Part shown: positions 26,465 through 35,051 of the stretch, piece by piece | Numbering within the stretch: position 1 is the stretch's first letter | Layout: the number at the start of each line of letters is the position of its first letter | Source: Flavobacterium psychrophilum | Lineage (GTDB): Bacteria; Bacteroidota; Bacteroidia; Flavobacteriales; Flavobacteriaceae | Assembly (NCBI GenBank): GCA_945890865.1 | Contig: CAMDDB010000001.1 | Coordinates: 1-64,000 of the forward strand | Direction: 5' to 3' | DNA length: 64,000 nt | Position numbers and translations under genes: made by a program | The notes under the pieces: model-generated | The model's database searches: none | What the model was told of the DNA's origin: nothing | The model's input: the letters and a program-made list of their open reading frames with translations, nothing else

Positions 26465-27130
26465 CTAATTTTTTGTAAACCAATTATAAATGAAATAGTA
26501 AGGGGCTATTTCAAGGGTGCAAAGATACAAAATAAAATAAAATATTTTGCGTATTAGTAAATTTTGATATAATTTCAATGCAATGATATACGTCACTACA
26601 TTTAGTGCTAAAAGCAAAATAATAAGCAACCAAAAAAATGTAGTTGATTGAATGGGATTATAATAAAGAATAATGTTAATGGGCAACAGAAGCAAACTAA
26701 GATACGTTCTATAATTAACTTTTAACAGATTGAACTGCTCATTAAATTCCTCGATCTTAAAAGCGGTAGCAATAATTTTCTCAAGTAAGAATTTTGATAA
26801 AACAAAAACACTCAAAAAAGTAAACACTTGAATGTATAAAATAAGTATATTTTTTTCTTGGGCTTTAAATTGCTGCAATACCAAGACAATAAAAAACGAA
26901 AACGAAATCAATTGCAAAAAAAACATAGAAACGGTAAAGCCATTTTTCAAATTATTACTATCACGATAAATTTTGTTGTATTTGTCCGAATATGCTAATC
27001 GAATGAATTCAGAAAACCGCACCCAAGAAATCGATTTATTCACGGTAACGATACCAAGACAAAGCACAAACAATAGGGTTGCCCAGTCTTTATTTTCGGT
27101 AATTCTCTCGTGTAATTCAATTGCATTCAT
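26465..27130 (-). CDS. DUF4271 membrane protein
   Basis: This 221-residue integral membrane protein has six or so hydrophobic segments and the DUF4271 look, including a C-terminal LEIAPYYFIYNWF. The frame is open upstream to 27160, but a -7 box lies at 27137-27144. The ATG at 27130 (MNAIELHERI) is therefore the start. Function is unknown; it is co-transcribed with hemD. Confidence 0.85.
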   Translation of the reverse strand: MNAIELHERITENKDWATLLFVLCLGIVTVNKSISWVRFSEFIRLAYSDKYNKIYRDSNNLKNGFTVSMFFLQLISFSFFIVLVLQQFKAQEKNILILYIQVFTFLSVFVLSKFLLEKIIATAFKIEEFNEQFNLLKVNYRTYLSLLLLPINIILYYNPIQSTTFFWLLIILLLALNVVTYIIALKLYQNLLIRKIFYFILYLCTLEIAPYYFIYNWFTKN

Positions 27131-27136
27131 ACGGTG

Positions 27137-27144
27137 CAAAATTA
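27137..27144 (-). promoter_or_regulatory. -7 box of DUF4271-hemD, near-leaderless
   Basis: TAATTTTG reads from 27144 to 27137 on the minus strand and ends 6 nt before the ATG at 27130, leaving almost no leader. Confidence 0.45.
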
Positions 27145-27205
27145 CAAAAAAATGTATCAATTTGATTATTATAAAATTATTAAGAAAAGTCCACTCAAAA
27201 TAGCT

Positions 27206-27213
27206 TATTTTTG
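27206..27213 (+). promoter_or_regulatory. -7 box of the mannosyltransferase operon
   Basis: TATTTTTG at 27206-27213, 21 nt before the ATG at 27235. It rules out the longer reading frame that begins at 27211 inside the box. Confidence 0.5.
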
Positions 27214-27234
27214 CACCAAAATAGTATACTTGAA

Positions 27235-27957
27235 ATGGCTAGAGGTATTGTCATCATTCCAACTTATAACGAAATTGAAAATATAGAAGCAATAATTAAT
27301 GCAGTTTTTGCATTGCCTTCTGTTTATCATGTTTTAATTGTAGATGATAATTCGCCCGATGGAACCGCTCAAAAAGTTAGCGCGATGCAAGCACAAAATG
27401 CTGACCGTTTGTTTTTAGAAGTCCGCACAAAAAAAGCCGGATTAGGAACAGCATACGTGCACGGATTTAAGTGGGCATTGTCAAAAAGCTATGATTTTAT
27501 TTTTGAGATGGATGCTGATTTTTCCCACAATCCTCTTGATTTAGAAAAATTGTTGGCCGCTTGTGAAAACGGAGCCGATGTTGCCATTGGTTCTCGCTAT
27601 TCTAATGGGGTTAATGTGGTAAACTGGCCCTTGAGTCGAGTATTACTGTCCTATTTTGCTTCGGTATATGTGCGAATGATTACGGGAATGAAAATCGCCG
27701 ACGCAACTGCAGGGTTCAAATGTTATAAAAGAATTGTTCTAGAAAAAATAAATTTGGATCGCATAAAATTTGTTGGGTATGCTTTTCAAATAGAAATGAA
27801 ATACAGGGCTTTTGTTCTTCAATTTGTGATTCAAGAAGTCCCAATTATCTTTACCGACAGAACGAAAGGGCAATCAAAAATGAGCGGAGGAATTATTCGT
27901 GAAGCGGTTGTTGGAGTGATTATGTTACGATTACGAAAAATATTTAATAAACTATAA
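27235..27957 (+). CDS. Polyprenol-phosphate mannosyltransferase (GT2)
   Basis: This 240-residue GT2 enzyme resembles dolichol/polyprenol-phosphate mannose synthases, which load a lipid carrier with mannose. Motifs: VIIPTYNEIENI, VDDNSPDGTA and the DAD metal motif in FEMDADFSHNP. RYSNGVNVVNWPLSR follows. The C-terminus lacks the membrane domain of the longer forms. The ATG at 27235 is chosen over 27211. Its stop overlaps the next start (TAATG). Confidence 0.9.
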   Translation: MARGIVIIPTYNEIENIEAIINAVFALPSVYHVLIVDDNSPDGTAQKVSAMQAQNADRLFLEVRTKKAGLGTAYVHGFKWALSKSYDFIFEMDADFSHNPLDLEKLLAACENGADVAIGSRYSNGVNVVNWPLSRVLLSYFASVYVRMITGMKIADATAGFKCYKRIVLEKINLDRIKFVGYAFQIEMKYRAFVLQFVIQEVPIIFTDRTKGQSKMSGGIIREAVVGVIMLRLRKIFNKL

Positions 27958-29303
27958 TGAGTACATATTTAATTAGAAATGCTAAAATTGTAAATGAAGG
28001 TGTCGTTTTTGAAGGGGATATTTTAATTGAAAATGAATGGATTACTGAAATTGCCGAAAAAATAAGTCCTAAAACCTCAAGATGTGTGATCATAGATGCC
28101 GAAGGGAGTTATGTGATTCCTGGGGCGATTGACGATCAGGTACATTTTAGAGAGCCCGGACTTACCCATAAAGGAACCATAGAATCCGAGAGTAAAGCAG
28201 CCATTGCAGGTGGAATAACGTCATTTATAGAACAGCCTAATACGGTTCCAAATGCAGTTACTCAGGAATTATTAGAGCAAAAATATCAAATAGCTGCTGA
28301 GAGTTCACATGCCAATTATTCTTTTATGATGGGCGGAACAAATGATAACCTTGAGGAAATATTAAAAACGAACCCAAGAAATGTAGCTGGAATTAAATTG
28401 TTTTTAGGTTCGTCTACTGGAAATATGTTGGTAGATAATCCTGATGTGCTCGAAAAAATATTTTCATCTACAAAAATGCTTATTGCTGTTCATTGTGAAG
28501 ATGAAGCAACTATTAAAGCCAATACAGAAAAATATAAAGAAGAATTTGGAGAGGCTATCCCAGTGAACCGTCATCATCTTATTCGCAGTGCAGAAGCGTG
28601 TTATATTTCGTCTTCAAAAGCCATTGCTTTAGCTAAAAAAACAGGAGCACGTTTGCACGTTTTTCACTTGTCTACGGCTAAAGAAATGTCTTTGTTTACC
28701 AATAAAATTCCATTGGAACAAAAACAAATTACGGCAGAAGTTTGTATCCACCATTTGTGGTTTACAGCTGCCGATTATGAAACCAAAGGTTCGCTTATTA
28801 AATGGAATCCTGCGGTTAAAACGCAAGATGACAAAGACGCACTTTGGAAAGCTTTATTAGACAATCGTATCGATGTAATTGCTACAGATCATGCCCCCCA
28901 TACCCTTGAAGAAAAATCAAATCCATATACCACCTGCCCTTCCGGTGGTCCATTAGTGCAACACGCTTTAGTGGCTCTTTTTGAAGCACACCATCAAGGC
29001 AAGATATCAGTAGAAAAAATCGTGGAGAAGTTTTGTCACAATCCGGCCAAAATTTTTAAAATAGAGAAACGGGGCTTTATTAAAGAAGGGTTCTATGCAG
29101 ACCTTGCCATTGTAAACGCTTATTTGCCTTGGAATGTAAAAAAAGAAAATATTTTATATAAATGTGGTTGGTCTCCGTTTGAAGGCTATAATTTTAAATC
29201 GCGAGTAACGCATACCTTTGTGAATGGAAAATTAGTCTTTGCCAATGGAAAAATCAAAGAAGAAAAAGCAGGGCAACGTTTATTATTTGAAAGAGAACTA
29301 TAA
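27957..29303 (+). CDS. pyrC: Dihydroorotase
   Basis: This 448-residue amidohydrolase closes carbamoyl aspartate to dihydroorotate in pyrimidine synthesis. The lysine that is carboxylated in the family is K147 (GIKLFLGSS). Metal histidines are in AVHCEDE and LHVFHLSTAKE, and the catalytic Asp is in IATDHAPH. The first metal motif is DDQVHFREPG: Q61 stands where most family members have the first His of HxH. I recall the same Gln in other Bacteroidota enzymes. Translation is coupled to the preceding gene. Confidence 0.92.
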   Translation: MSTYLIRNAKIVNEGVVFEGDILIENEWITEIAEKISPKTSRCVIIDAEGSYVIPGAIDDQVHFREPGLTHKGTIESESKAAIAGGITSFIEQPNTVPNAVTQELLEQKYQIAAESSHANYSFMMGGTNDNLEEILKTNPRNVAGIKLFLGSSTGNMLVDNPDVLEKIFSSTKMLIAVHCEDEATIKANTEKYKEEFGEAIPVNRHHLIRSAEACYISSSKAIALAKKTGARLHVFHLSTAKEMSLFTNKIPLEQKQITAEVCIHHLWFTAADYETKGSLIKWNPAVKTQDDKDALWKALLDNRIDVIATDHAPHTLEEKSNPYTTCPSGGPLVQHALVALFEAHHQGKISVEKIVEKFCHNPAKIFKIEKRGFIKEGFYADLAIVNAYLPWNVKKENILYKCGWSPFEGYNFKSRVTHTFVNGKLVFANGKIKEEKAGQRLLFEREL

Positions 29304-29693
29304 ATGAAAAAGGCATTATTATTTTTTTGTACAATTAGTTTGTTATCCTGTTCCAATAATCCGGTGCCAAAACCCGATCGTTTATTGGACCAAGAAACCA
29401 TGACAGATATAGTATTTGATTTAGCGGTTTTGCAAGCGGCAGACGGTATTTTTTCTGACAAATTAGTACAAAACAATATCAATAGTAATACCTTCATTTA
29501 TAAAAAATATAAAATTGATAGTTTAACATACTATCAAAATCAGCGGTATTATGCTGCGGATATAGTTTTGTACAAACAAATGCACCAAGAAGTGTTAGAC
29601 CGACTTGACAAATTAAAAAAAGAGACAGAATTACTTCCTCAAAGTATAGATCCCGTTAAAAAACCTCGTTTAAAAACGTCTCCTTTAGAGTAA
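29304..29693 (+). CDS. DUF4296 lipoprotein
   Basis: This 129-residue protein has a lipoprotein signal with the lipobox LLSC (Cys16). It then has the DUF4296 body, an all-helical region around RLLDQETMTDIVFDLAVLQAA. It follows the dihydroorotase gene without a gap. Its last 38 bp overlap the convergent epimerase gene. Function is unknown; export to a membrane periplasmic face is inferred. Confidence 0.85.
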   Translation: MKKALLFFCTISLLSCSNNPVPKPDRLLDQETMTDIVFDLAVLQAADGIFSDKLVQNNINSNTFIYKKYKIDSLTYYQNQRYYAADIVLYKQMHQEVLDRLDKLKKETELLPQSIDPVKKPRLKTSPLE

Positions 29694-30639
29694 AGGTAAT
29701 CTCAATTTCCGTTTGAATTTTTATAGAAGAATAAAGCGCGGTTGCATGGGAAGAGGCGGCAGTAGCTTTCGTTAATTTTCGTTTACTATTTGTAACAGTC
29801 GACCACAGCCAATCAAATCGCCAAGCAACGGCTGTAACTAACTTGGAAGCGTTAATAAATGGACTTTTGGTTTGTAATAAAGTTGCCAGGCAATCAAAGA
29901 GCTCTTTATAGCTACAATTTTCTCCCACTACAATATAGCGTTCTCCAGAAATAGCACTTTTCATAAGCGACTTCATCGATGTCACGACATCTTGGACTCC
30001 CACAATTCCAATAATTCCGGTGGTGTAGAATGGAATACCTTTTTTTACCCATTGAATAAAGAGGTAGCTGCCTAAATTTGAAAATCCGAATCCAAATATC
30101 ACTCCGGGATTTACGATAACCACATCAAGTCCTTCTTGAAATCCTCGCCAAACTTCTAATTCTGCTCCATATTTGGATATAGCATAATCACTGTGTTGTT
30201 TTTCAAAATTCCATTCGGTTTCTTCTGTGATGAGGGTTTCGTTTGCTTTAGGGTCGCCCAGTGCTGCAATGGAGCTCACATGACATAATTTTTTAACCTT
30301 AAAATCGAGACAACAATTTACAATATTGGCCGTTCCTTCAATATTAACTTTTCTAATTTTCTCCTCTTCTTTGGGATCAAATGAAACCACTGCAGCACAA
30401 TGATAAACATGGGTTACCGTGTCAAATGCAATTTCGAGGGAAGGAAGATCGGTGATATCTCCTTTAACCCATATAATTTTTTCAAATAAAGCCAGTTGAT
30501 TTTTGTGAGCAAACACCTTTTTTGTTTGTTCTTTTTGGGAATTCGATCGGTAGAGTGCTTTTACTTCATCGTTTTCTTGAAGAAGTGCTACTAGTAAGTG
30601 AGAACCTACTAATCCCGTTGCGCCTGTAACTAAAATCAT
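29656..30639 (-). CDS. NAD-dependent epimerase/dehydratase family protein
   Basis: This 327-residue extended SDR has the nucleotide-binding GATGLVGSHL at the N-terminus, a DITD segment and HVSSIAALG with the catalytic Ser. The YAISKYGAE pair (Tyr, Lys) follows. The substrate is unknown; candidates include sugar nucleotides and dihydroflavonol-type carbonyls. It overlaps the DUF4296 gene tail to tail by 38 bp, which leaves no room for a terminator. Confidence 0.87.
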   Translation of the reverse strand: MILVTGATGLVGSHLLVALLQENDEVKALYRSNSQKEQTKKVFAHKNQLALFEKIIWVKGDITDLPSLEIAFDTVTHVYHCAAVVSFDPKEEEKIRKVNIEGTANIVNCCLDFKVKKLCHVSSIAALGDPKANETLITEETEWNFEKQHSDYAISKYGAELEVWRGFQEGLDVVIVNPGVIFGFGFSNLGSYLFIQWVKKGIPFYTTGIIGIVGVQDVVTSMKSLMKSAISGERYIVVGENCSYKELFDCLATLLQTKSPFINASKLVTAVAWRFDWLWSTVTNSKRKLTKATAASSHATALYSSIKIQTEIEITFTLKETFLNEVF

Positions 30640-30643
30640 GAGG

Positions 30644-30651
30644 TAAAGATA
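30644..30651 (-). promoter_or_regulatory. -7-like box of the epimerase gene, near-leaderless
   Basis: TATCTTTA reads from 30651 to 30644 on the minus strand, 4 nt before the ATG at 30639. The last base differs from the consensus TAnnTTTG. Confidence 0.35.
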
Positions 30652-30664
30652 CTATTTTTTGATA

Positions 30665-30692
30665 GAAGCTGGAAGCTGTATGTTGGAAGAAT
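30665..30692 (+). repeat. Tandem 7-bp repeat upstream of tyrS, four units
   Basis: Heptads from 30665: GAAGCTG, GAAGCTG, TATGTTG, GAAGAAT, the last two decayed. It lies in the 126-bp gap between the epimerase gene and tyrS. Confidence 0.65.
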
Positions 30693-30712
30693 TGTTTTTG
30701 AAATGTGAAGAA

Positions 30713-30736
30713 AACTTTTAAACTTTTAAACTAAAA
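30713..30736 (+). repeat. Tandem 8-bp repeat upstream of tyrS, three units
   Basis: Octads from 30713: AACTTTTA, AACTTTTA, AACTAAAA, abutting the tyrS -7 box. As at accB-accC, a heptad array is followed by an octad array before a start codon. Confidence 0.6.
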
Positions 30737-30738
30737 AC

Positions 30739-30746
30739 TATCTTTG
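30739..30746 (+). promoter_or_regulatory. -7 box of tyrS
   Basis: TATCTTTG at 30739-30746, 19 nt before the ATG. The -33 position falls inside the octad repeat. Confidence 0.5.
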
Positions 30747-30765
30747 CTTAAATTATTAAAGCATC

Positions 30766-32055
30766 ATGAAGAATTTTATTGAAGAAGTAACTTGGAGAGG
30801 AATGCTCCACGACGTTATGCCCGGCACCGAAGAACATTTAATGGAGCAAATGCGGGTAGCGTATGTAGGGATTGATCCAACTGCCGATTCTTTACATATT
30901 GGACACTTAGTGGGCGTCATGTTGTTAAAACATTTTCAATTAAGTGGCCACAAACCCCTAGCGCTTGTAGGAGGAGCAACCGGAATGATTGGCGATCCTT
31001 CTGGGAAATCAAACGAACGAAATTTGTTAGACGAAGCTACTTTACGCCATAATCAAGAAGCGATCAAAGAGCAATTGGCCCGTTTTTTAGATTTCACATC
31101 TGCCGAAGCAAATGCTGCTGAGCTGGTGAATAATTACGATTGGATGAAAGAATTTTCATTCCTTGATTTTATTCGTGATGTAGGAAAACATATCACTGTG
31201 AACTACATGATGGCAAAAGATTCCGTTAAAAAGCGATTAACAGGAGAAACATCAGAAGGAATGTCCTTTACCGAATTTACCTACCAATTGGTTCAAGGAT
31301 ATGACTTTTTACATTTGTACCGAGCAAAAAAATGTACGCTTCAAATGGGCGGAAGTGACCAATGGGGTAACATCACTACCGGTACAGAATTAGTTCGCAG
31401 AATTGAAGCAGGGAAGGCCTATGCTTTAACCTGTCCGTTAATTACCAAAGCCGATGGTACCAAATTTGGAAAATCGGAAGGCGGTAATATTTGGTTAGAT
31501 GCAGCACGTACTTCCCCTTATAAATTTTATCAGTATTGGTTAAATACTTCAGATGTTGATGCCGAAAAATACATTAAAATTTTTACTTTTTTAGACAAAG
31601 CAACGATCGCACAAGTTATAGCTACCCATCAAGAAGCGCCTCACCTTCGTGTTTTACAAAAGCGTTTGGCAGAGGAAATTACGGTGATGGTGCATTCAAA
31701 AGAAGATTTAGAAAATGCAATTGCAGCATCGAACGCTTTCTTTAGTCCATCAATGGACGAATTGAAAAAGTTAGACGAGAAAACATTTTTAGAAGTATTT
31801 GATGGCGTGCCTCAAGCTGAAATTTCAAAAGAAGAATTAAGTGAAGGCATAGATATGATTGCCGCACTTTCTGCTAAAACTAATTTCTTGGCGTCTAATA
31901 GTGATGCGCGCAGAGAATTAAAACAGAATGCTATTTCTTTGAATAAAGAGAAAGTAGCAGAAGATTATAAAATTTCGTCGGCAGATTTAATCAATAACCA
32001 ATTCTTGTTGTTGCAAAAAGGAAAGAAAAATTATTACGTAATTAAAATTGTTTAA
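30766..32055 (+). CDS. tyrS: Tyrosyl-tRNA synthetase
   Basis: This 429-residue class I synthetase has HIGH at 44-47 ([11 protein letters not shown]) and KFGKS as the KMSKS loop at about 233-237. [12 protein letters not shown], which binds tyrosine, lies between. The C-terminal S4-like domain (about 350-429) is present. Length is typical of the bacterial TyrRS type. Confidence 0.97.
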   Translation: MKNFIEEVTWRGMLHDVMPGTEEHLMEQMRVAYVGIDPTADSLHIGHLVGVMLLKHFQLSGHKPLALVGGATGMIGDPSGKSNERNLLDEATLRHNQEAIKEQLARFLDFTSAEANAAELVNNYDWMKEFSFLDFIRDVGKHITVNYMMAKDSVKKRLTGETSEGMSFTEFTYQLVQGYDFLHLYRAKKCTLQMGGSDQWGNITTGTELVRRIEAGKAYALTCPLITKADGTKFGKSEGGNIWLDAARTSPYKFYQYWLNTSDVDAEKYIKIFTFLDKATIAQVIATHQEAPHLRVLQKRLAEEITVMVHSKEDLENAIAASNAFFSPSMDELKKLDEKTFLEVFDGVPQAEISKEELSEGIDMIAALSAKTNFLASNSDARRELKQNAISLNKEKVAEDYKISSADLINNQFLLLQKGKKNYYVIKIV

Positions 32056-32084
32056 GCTGTAGATTCGAATAATCAAATCAACAA

Positions 32085-33086
32085 TTAAACCACCAGTAAA
32101 TTACAACCCCTTATATCAGAATGATCAAAACGTCCCAACACTTCAAACGAATGGTTGGGATATTTTTTGCCCAAATCTTGTGTGGCAATAAAGGAACACG
32201 AATTAATATTGGCCAAATCAATCACATTGATGCCCCCCGTTTTTCCCTCAGGAACATACGTTAAAGCATCTTCGGTATCACGTATGATAATTTGCATCCA
32301 GGGCGGACATTCAAACAGACCGTCGCCCATGGAGTAAGCCTGCGAAAGCAATTCGGTCATGCCATATTCGGAATGAATTTTTGAAACCCCAAAACCGTTG
32401 CATAAAATAGTATGTAATTCTTCTCGAATTAGTTCTTTGCGTTTTCCTTTCATGCCTCCGGTTTCCATAATGATGAGGTTGCTCCCTATCCCTTGAAGGG
32501 GGAATGAAGTAGTTTGCGCATATTCGATCAAGTCTAATAATGCATAGGTTACGCCAATTAGAATTGTGTTTTTGCCTTCTTTGTTTAATTTTTCTATTTT
32601 TAGCAAAAGTTCGCTGTAATTATTCAAATAAAATCCAGAGTCCTCGTGATTACTGCTTTCAATTAAATCTTCAACCATGTAAATTAAGGAAGAACCTTCG
32701 CGTTCTAAATATGACGGGAGCAAGGCTAATACACAATAATCTTCTATGTTGCCATAAAACTGAGAGAAGCCTAGGCGATAACTTTTTTCGTACCAACTAA
32801 CATCGGTGACCAAATGGTGACTAGTTTGTGTTCCAGTGGTGCCGCTACTCGTAAAAATTTGTTGAGCGGGTTCGTTTGAACTGATGACGTCGTGACTTTT
32901 AAAAAATTGAATGGGCAAAAACGGAATTTCGGAGATGGATTTGACATTGGTTTTGTCTTTCTTCAAAAACTGACAAAATTGTTGGTACAACCCATTAGTA
33001 TCGTATTGGTGACGAAAGACTTTTAAAGTCATTTTTTCAAATTCTTTTTTGGAACCAATATGGAAGATGTCTTCGGGTGCAATCAT
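32085..33086 (-). CDS. LuxE/PaaK-like acyl-protein synthetase family protein
   Basis: This 333-residue protein has the adenylate-forming loop FTSSGTTGTQTS at about 82-93 and a later IHSEYGMTELLSQAY, which match the LuxE family. LuxE activates fatty acids with ATP for the bacterial luciferase reductase, but there is no luxC, luxD or luciferase gene nearby. It may activate an acyl group for another lipid or pigment pathway. A -7 box lies 4 nt upstream of the ATG. Confidence 0.82.
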   Translation of the reverse strand: MIAPEDIFHIGSKKEFEKMTLKVFRHQYDTNGLYQQFCQFLKKDKTNVKSISEIPFLPIQFFKSHDVISSNEPAQQIFTSSGTTGTQTSHHLVTDVSWYEKSYRLGFSQFYGNIEDYCVLALLPSYLEREGSSLIYMVEDLIESSNHEDSGFYLNNYSELLLKIEKLNKEGKNTILIGVTYALLDLIEYAQTTSFPLQGIGSNLIIMETGGMKGKRKELIREELHTILCNGFGVSKIHSEYGMTELLSQAYSMGDGLFECPPWMQIIIRDTEDALTYVPEGKTGGINVIDLANINSCSFIATQDLGKKYPNHSFEVLGRFDHSDIRGCNLLVV

Positions 33087-33090
33087 GGGG

Positions 33091-33098
33091 CAAAAATA
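33091..33098 (-). promoter_or_regulatory. -7 box of the LuxE-like gene, near-leaderless
   Basis: TATTTTTG reads from 33098 to 33091 on the minus strand, separated from the ATG at 33086 by only four C residues. Confidence 0.45.
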
Positions 33099-33116
33099 GG
33101 AAACAAATGGGTTATA

Positions 33117-33149
33117 ATAAAAAAAGCACCAACTTTCGTTGCTGCTTTT
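33117..33149 (-). terminator. Terminator of the lamin-tail T9SS gene
   Basis: A 12-bp stem with one mismatch (33122-33133 with 33138-33149, loop TTTC) is followed on the minus strand by a run of U and AU. It lies 35 bp beyond the stop at 33184. Confidence 0.75.
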
Positions 33150-33183
33150 CTATTTTTATGCTGAAGTTAGTTCTGCATCTAAA

Positions 33184-34959
33184 TTATTGGATCACTAATT
33201 TTCGAGTAGCAATTTTGCCATCTTCGATAATTTTAACGACATAAACGCCCACAGTTAATTTAGCAACGTTAACGGCATTGTTTACCACATTAGCTTTCAA
33301 CACTTCTTTCCCTAAAAGGTCATAGACTTCAATTGACATTGCTGCATTTGCAGTTGATGTCAAATATAACGTGTTTCCAGATAATGGGTTGGGATACATG
33401 GTTAAACCGTTGATGTTGTCAAATGAAGTTGATGACAACACATTTAATTCTGCCAAAGATCGTGCTACAAAATAAATTGAAGGCGAAGGAACAGAAACGG
33501 TATTTTCTCCTGGGAATGCAATAATTGTTCTAGGAGTAGTTGGGATTGCTTGACCTATATAATCTACTTCAGTTGCTGAAAAGTTTGATCTAAAAACAGA
33601 AGCAGTAGGCGCAGTAATGGGAGTATTTGCGTTTGCAGCAAAATTGGTTGCAGTGGCATCAAAAGTTACCCCCGTAATTTGAACCAATTCACTTTCATAA
33701 TTTTCAAAATTAGCCAGTACATTTGCAATTGTTACCACTTGAGGTGTAACAGTGTTGCCAGTTGAGGCAACCGTTGCATTTTCTATAGGAGTTAATTCTA
33801 ATAAACCATTAAACAATAGCGATTGTCCTTTTAATCCTGAAACGGCATCACCTACATTCATTGTGGTTGTAATTACACCCGGTGCTGTGGTAGCATCATC
33901 AATTACTATTGCAGCAGTTCCATCTTGAATGTATTTTTGATTTCTTGTAGCTCTTTTGAAGGTAACTACAGGATTACTAGAAATTTGGTAGTATTTCCCG
34001 GCGCCATTTGCAGTTACGTGAGCTCTTAATGCTCCTAAATTAGCAACTACATTGTAGGCCGCAATGGTAAAAGTAACCGTAGCGTTTACAGCAGGGGTTA
34101 TCGGTGCATGATTATTATTTACCAATTCTACATATACCGTATAGTTTCCTGGCGTTAGACCTGTTAAAGCTATCGGAGCTGTGTCATATTTCATTACAAC
34201 GCCACCACCATTAACTGTATAATGAATGTGGCCATCACCTGTTCCGCTAGCAACAACAAAATTACTTATTGATAAAGCGACATTTGCTGAGGTGGTTATT
34301 GGGGAGTAAATGGTTCCGCCTGTAGGAGAAGCAATTGCTAAACTAGGACTTGTAGAACATGTATTTGTAGCCGTACTAGAATTTCTTGGTGTTGGTGTTC
34401 CCGTAGAAAAATCGGTACTGTTTTGATTGTTATCGGTACATCCTCCGTTTAAACGAATAGCTGAAGTTGTATTGGATAATACTGCAACAGCAGCAGTACC
34501 TTCAAAAGCAGTTCCACTACCATATCCCACTAAATCAATATAGGTGCCCGCGGTTAGTGTTGCGCCAGTTAAGGCAGTAGAATTATTCACTAATGCTACT
34601 TTTCCATTTGTTCCAGATAAATTAGCTGGAGATGAAGTAATGTCTAAATCAGCTGTTGGTAATGGATTTCCAACTGCTGCTTGAGAAGCCAATTTTATTA
34701 AAAAATATTTTCCTGGAGCTATGCTTGTTGACGCAGGTATTGCAGTTACACTCCATGTTGTTCCAGCACTACTTGCATATTGAATAGACCATGCCGAAAT
34801 ATCAACTGCACTAGTTCCTCTATTGAAAAGTTCAACAAAGTCATGTGTAAAAGTTGCCCCTGTATTTCCACCACCACCATAAACTTGGCTAATGACTACT
34901 TGTGCCTGAGATGAAAAGGCAACCCATAAAATTATTATTAAAGTGTAAAGTTTTTTCAT
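33184..34959 (-). CDS. T9SS-secreted lamin-tail and OB-fold-like protein
   Basis: This 591-residue protein has a signal peptide (1-20, ending SSQAQ). A lamin-tail domain (about 21-150) begins VVISQVYGGGGNTG and includes HDFVELFNRG. A Thr/Ser-rich linker and a beta-sandwich follow (about 205-300). An OB-fold-like segment (about 305-440) has YYQISSNPVV and QKYIQDGTAAIVID. The C-terminus (about 517-591) is a type A T9SS sorting domain, LTMYPNPLSG to RKLVIQ. Lamin-tail and such OB regions often accompany extracellular nucleases in Bacteroidota, but no nuclease domain is visible here. It is probably on the cell surface or released. Confidence 0.85.
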   Translation of the reverse strand: MKKLYTLIIILWVAFSSQAQVVISQVYGGGGNTGATFTHDFVELFNRGTSAVDISAWSIQYASSAGTTWSVTAIPASTSIAPGKYFLIKLASQAAVGNPLPTADLDITSSPANLSGTNGKVALVNNSTALTGATLTAGTYIDLVGYGSGTAFEGTAAVAVLSNTTSAIRLNGGCTDNNQNSTDFSTGTPTPRNSSTATNTCSTSPSLAIASPTGGTIYSPITTSANVALSISNFVVASGTGDGHIHYTVNGGGVVMKYDTAPIALTGLTPGNYTVYVELVNNNHAPITPAVNATVTFTIAAYNVVANLGALRAHVTANGAGKYYQISSNPVVTFKRATRNQKYIQDGTAAIVIDDATTAPGVITTTMNVGDAVSGLKGQSLLFNGLLELTPIENATVASTGNTVTPQVVTIANVLANFENYESELVQITGVTFDATATNFAANANTPITAPTASVFRSNFSATEVDYIGQAIPTTPRTIIAFPGENTVSVPSPSIYFVARSLAELNVLSSTSFDNINGLTMYPNPLSGNTLYLTSTANAAMSIEVYDLLGKEVLKANVVNNAVNVAKLTVGVYVVKIIEDGKIATRKLVIQ

Positions 34960-34982
34960 AGTTATTAAATTAAAATTTTATT

Positions 34983-34990
34983 CAAATTTA
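34983..34990 (-). promoter_or_regulatory. -7 box of the lamin-tail T9SS gene
   Basis: TAAATTTG reads from 34990 to 34983 on the minus strand, 23 nt before the ATG. No -33 box is present; the paired heptamers at 35021-35038 lie 30 nt upstream, as expected for an activator-dependent promoter. Confidence 0.45.
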
Positions 34991-35020
34991 TTTATTATAA
35001 AATAGAGTTGTTCTCTTTAA

Positions 35021-35038
35021 TTGTTAACAAATTGTTGT
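35021..35038 (-). promoter_or_regulatory. PhoB-box-like pair of 11-bp-spaced heptamers
   Basis: TTGTTAA (35021-35027) and TTGTTGT (35032-35038) are 11 bp apart. Read on the minus strand the site is ACAACAATTTGTTAACAA. The site at 39661-39678, upstream of the TonB receptor, reads TTAACAATTTGATAACAA; 15 of 18 positions agree. The shared sequence suggests a common regulator, probably the PhoB-like protein at 39758. Confidence 0.5.
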
Positions 35039-35051
35039 ATTAACAGATCAA

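Noticed and set aside
29656..29693. A frameshift or annotation error at the tail-to-tail overlap of the DUF4296 and epimerase genes
   Set aside because: Both frames are intact to their stops and short convergent overlaps are common (another lies at 41467-41484).
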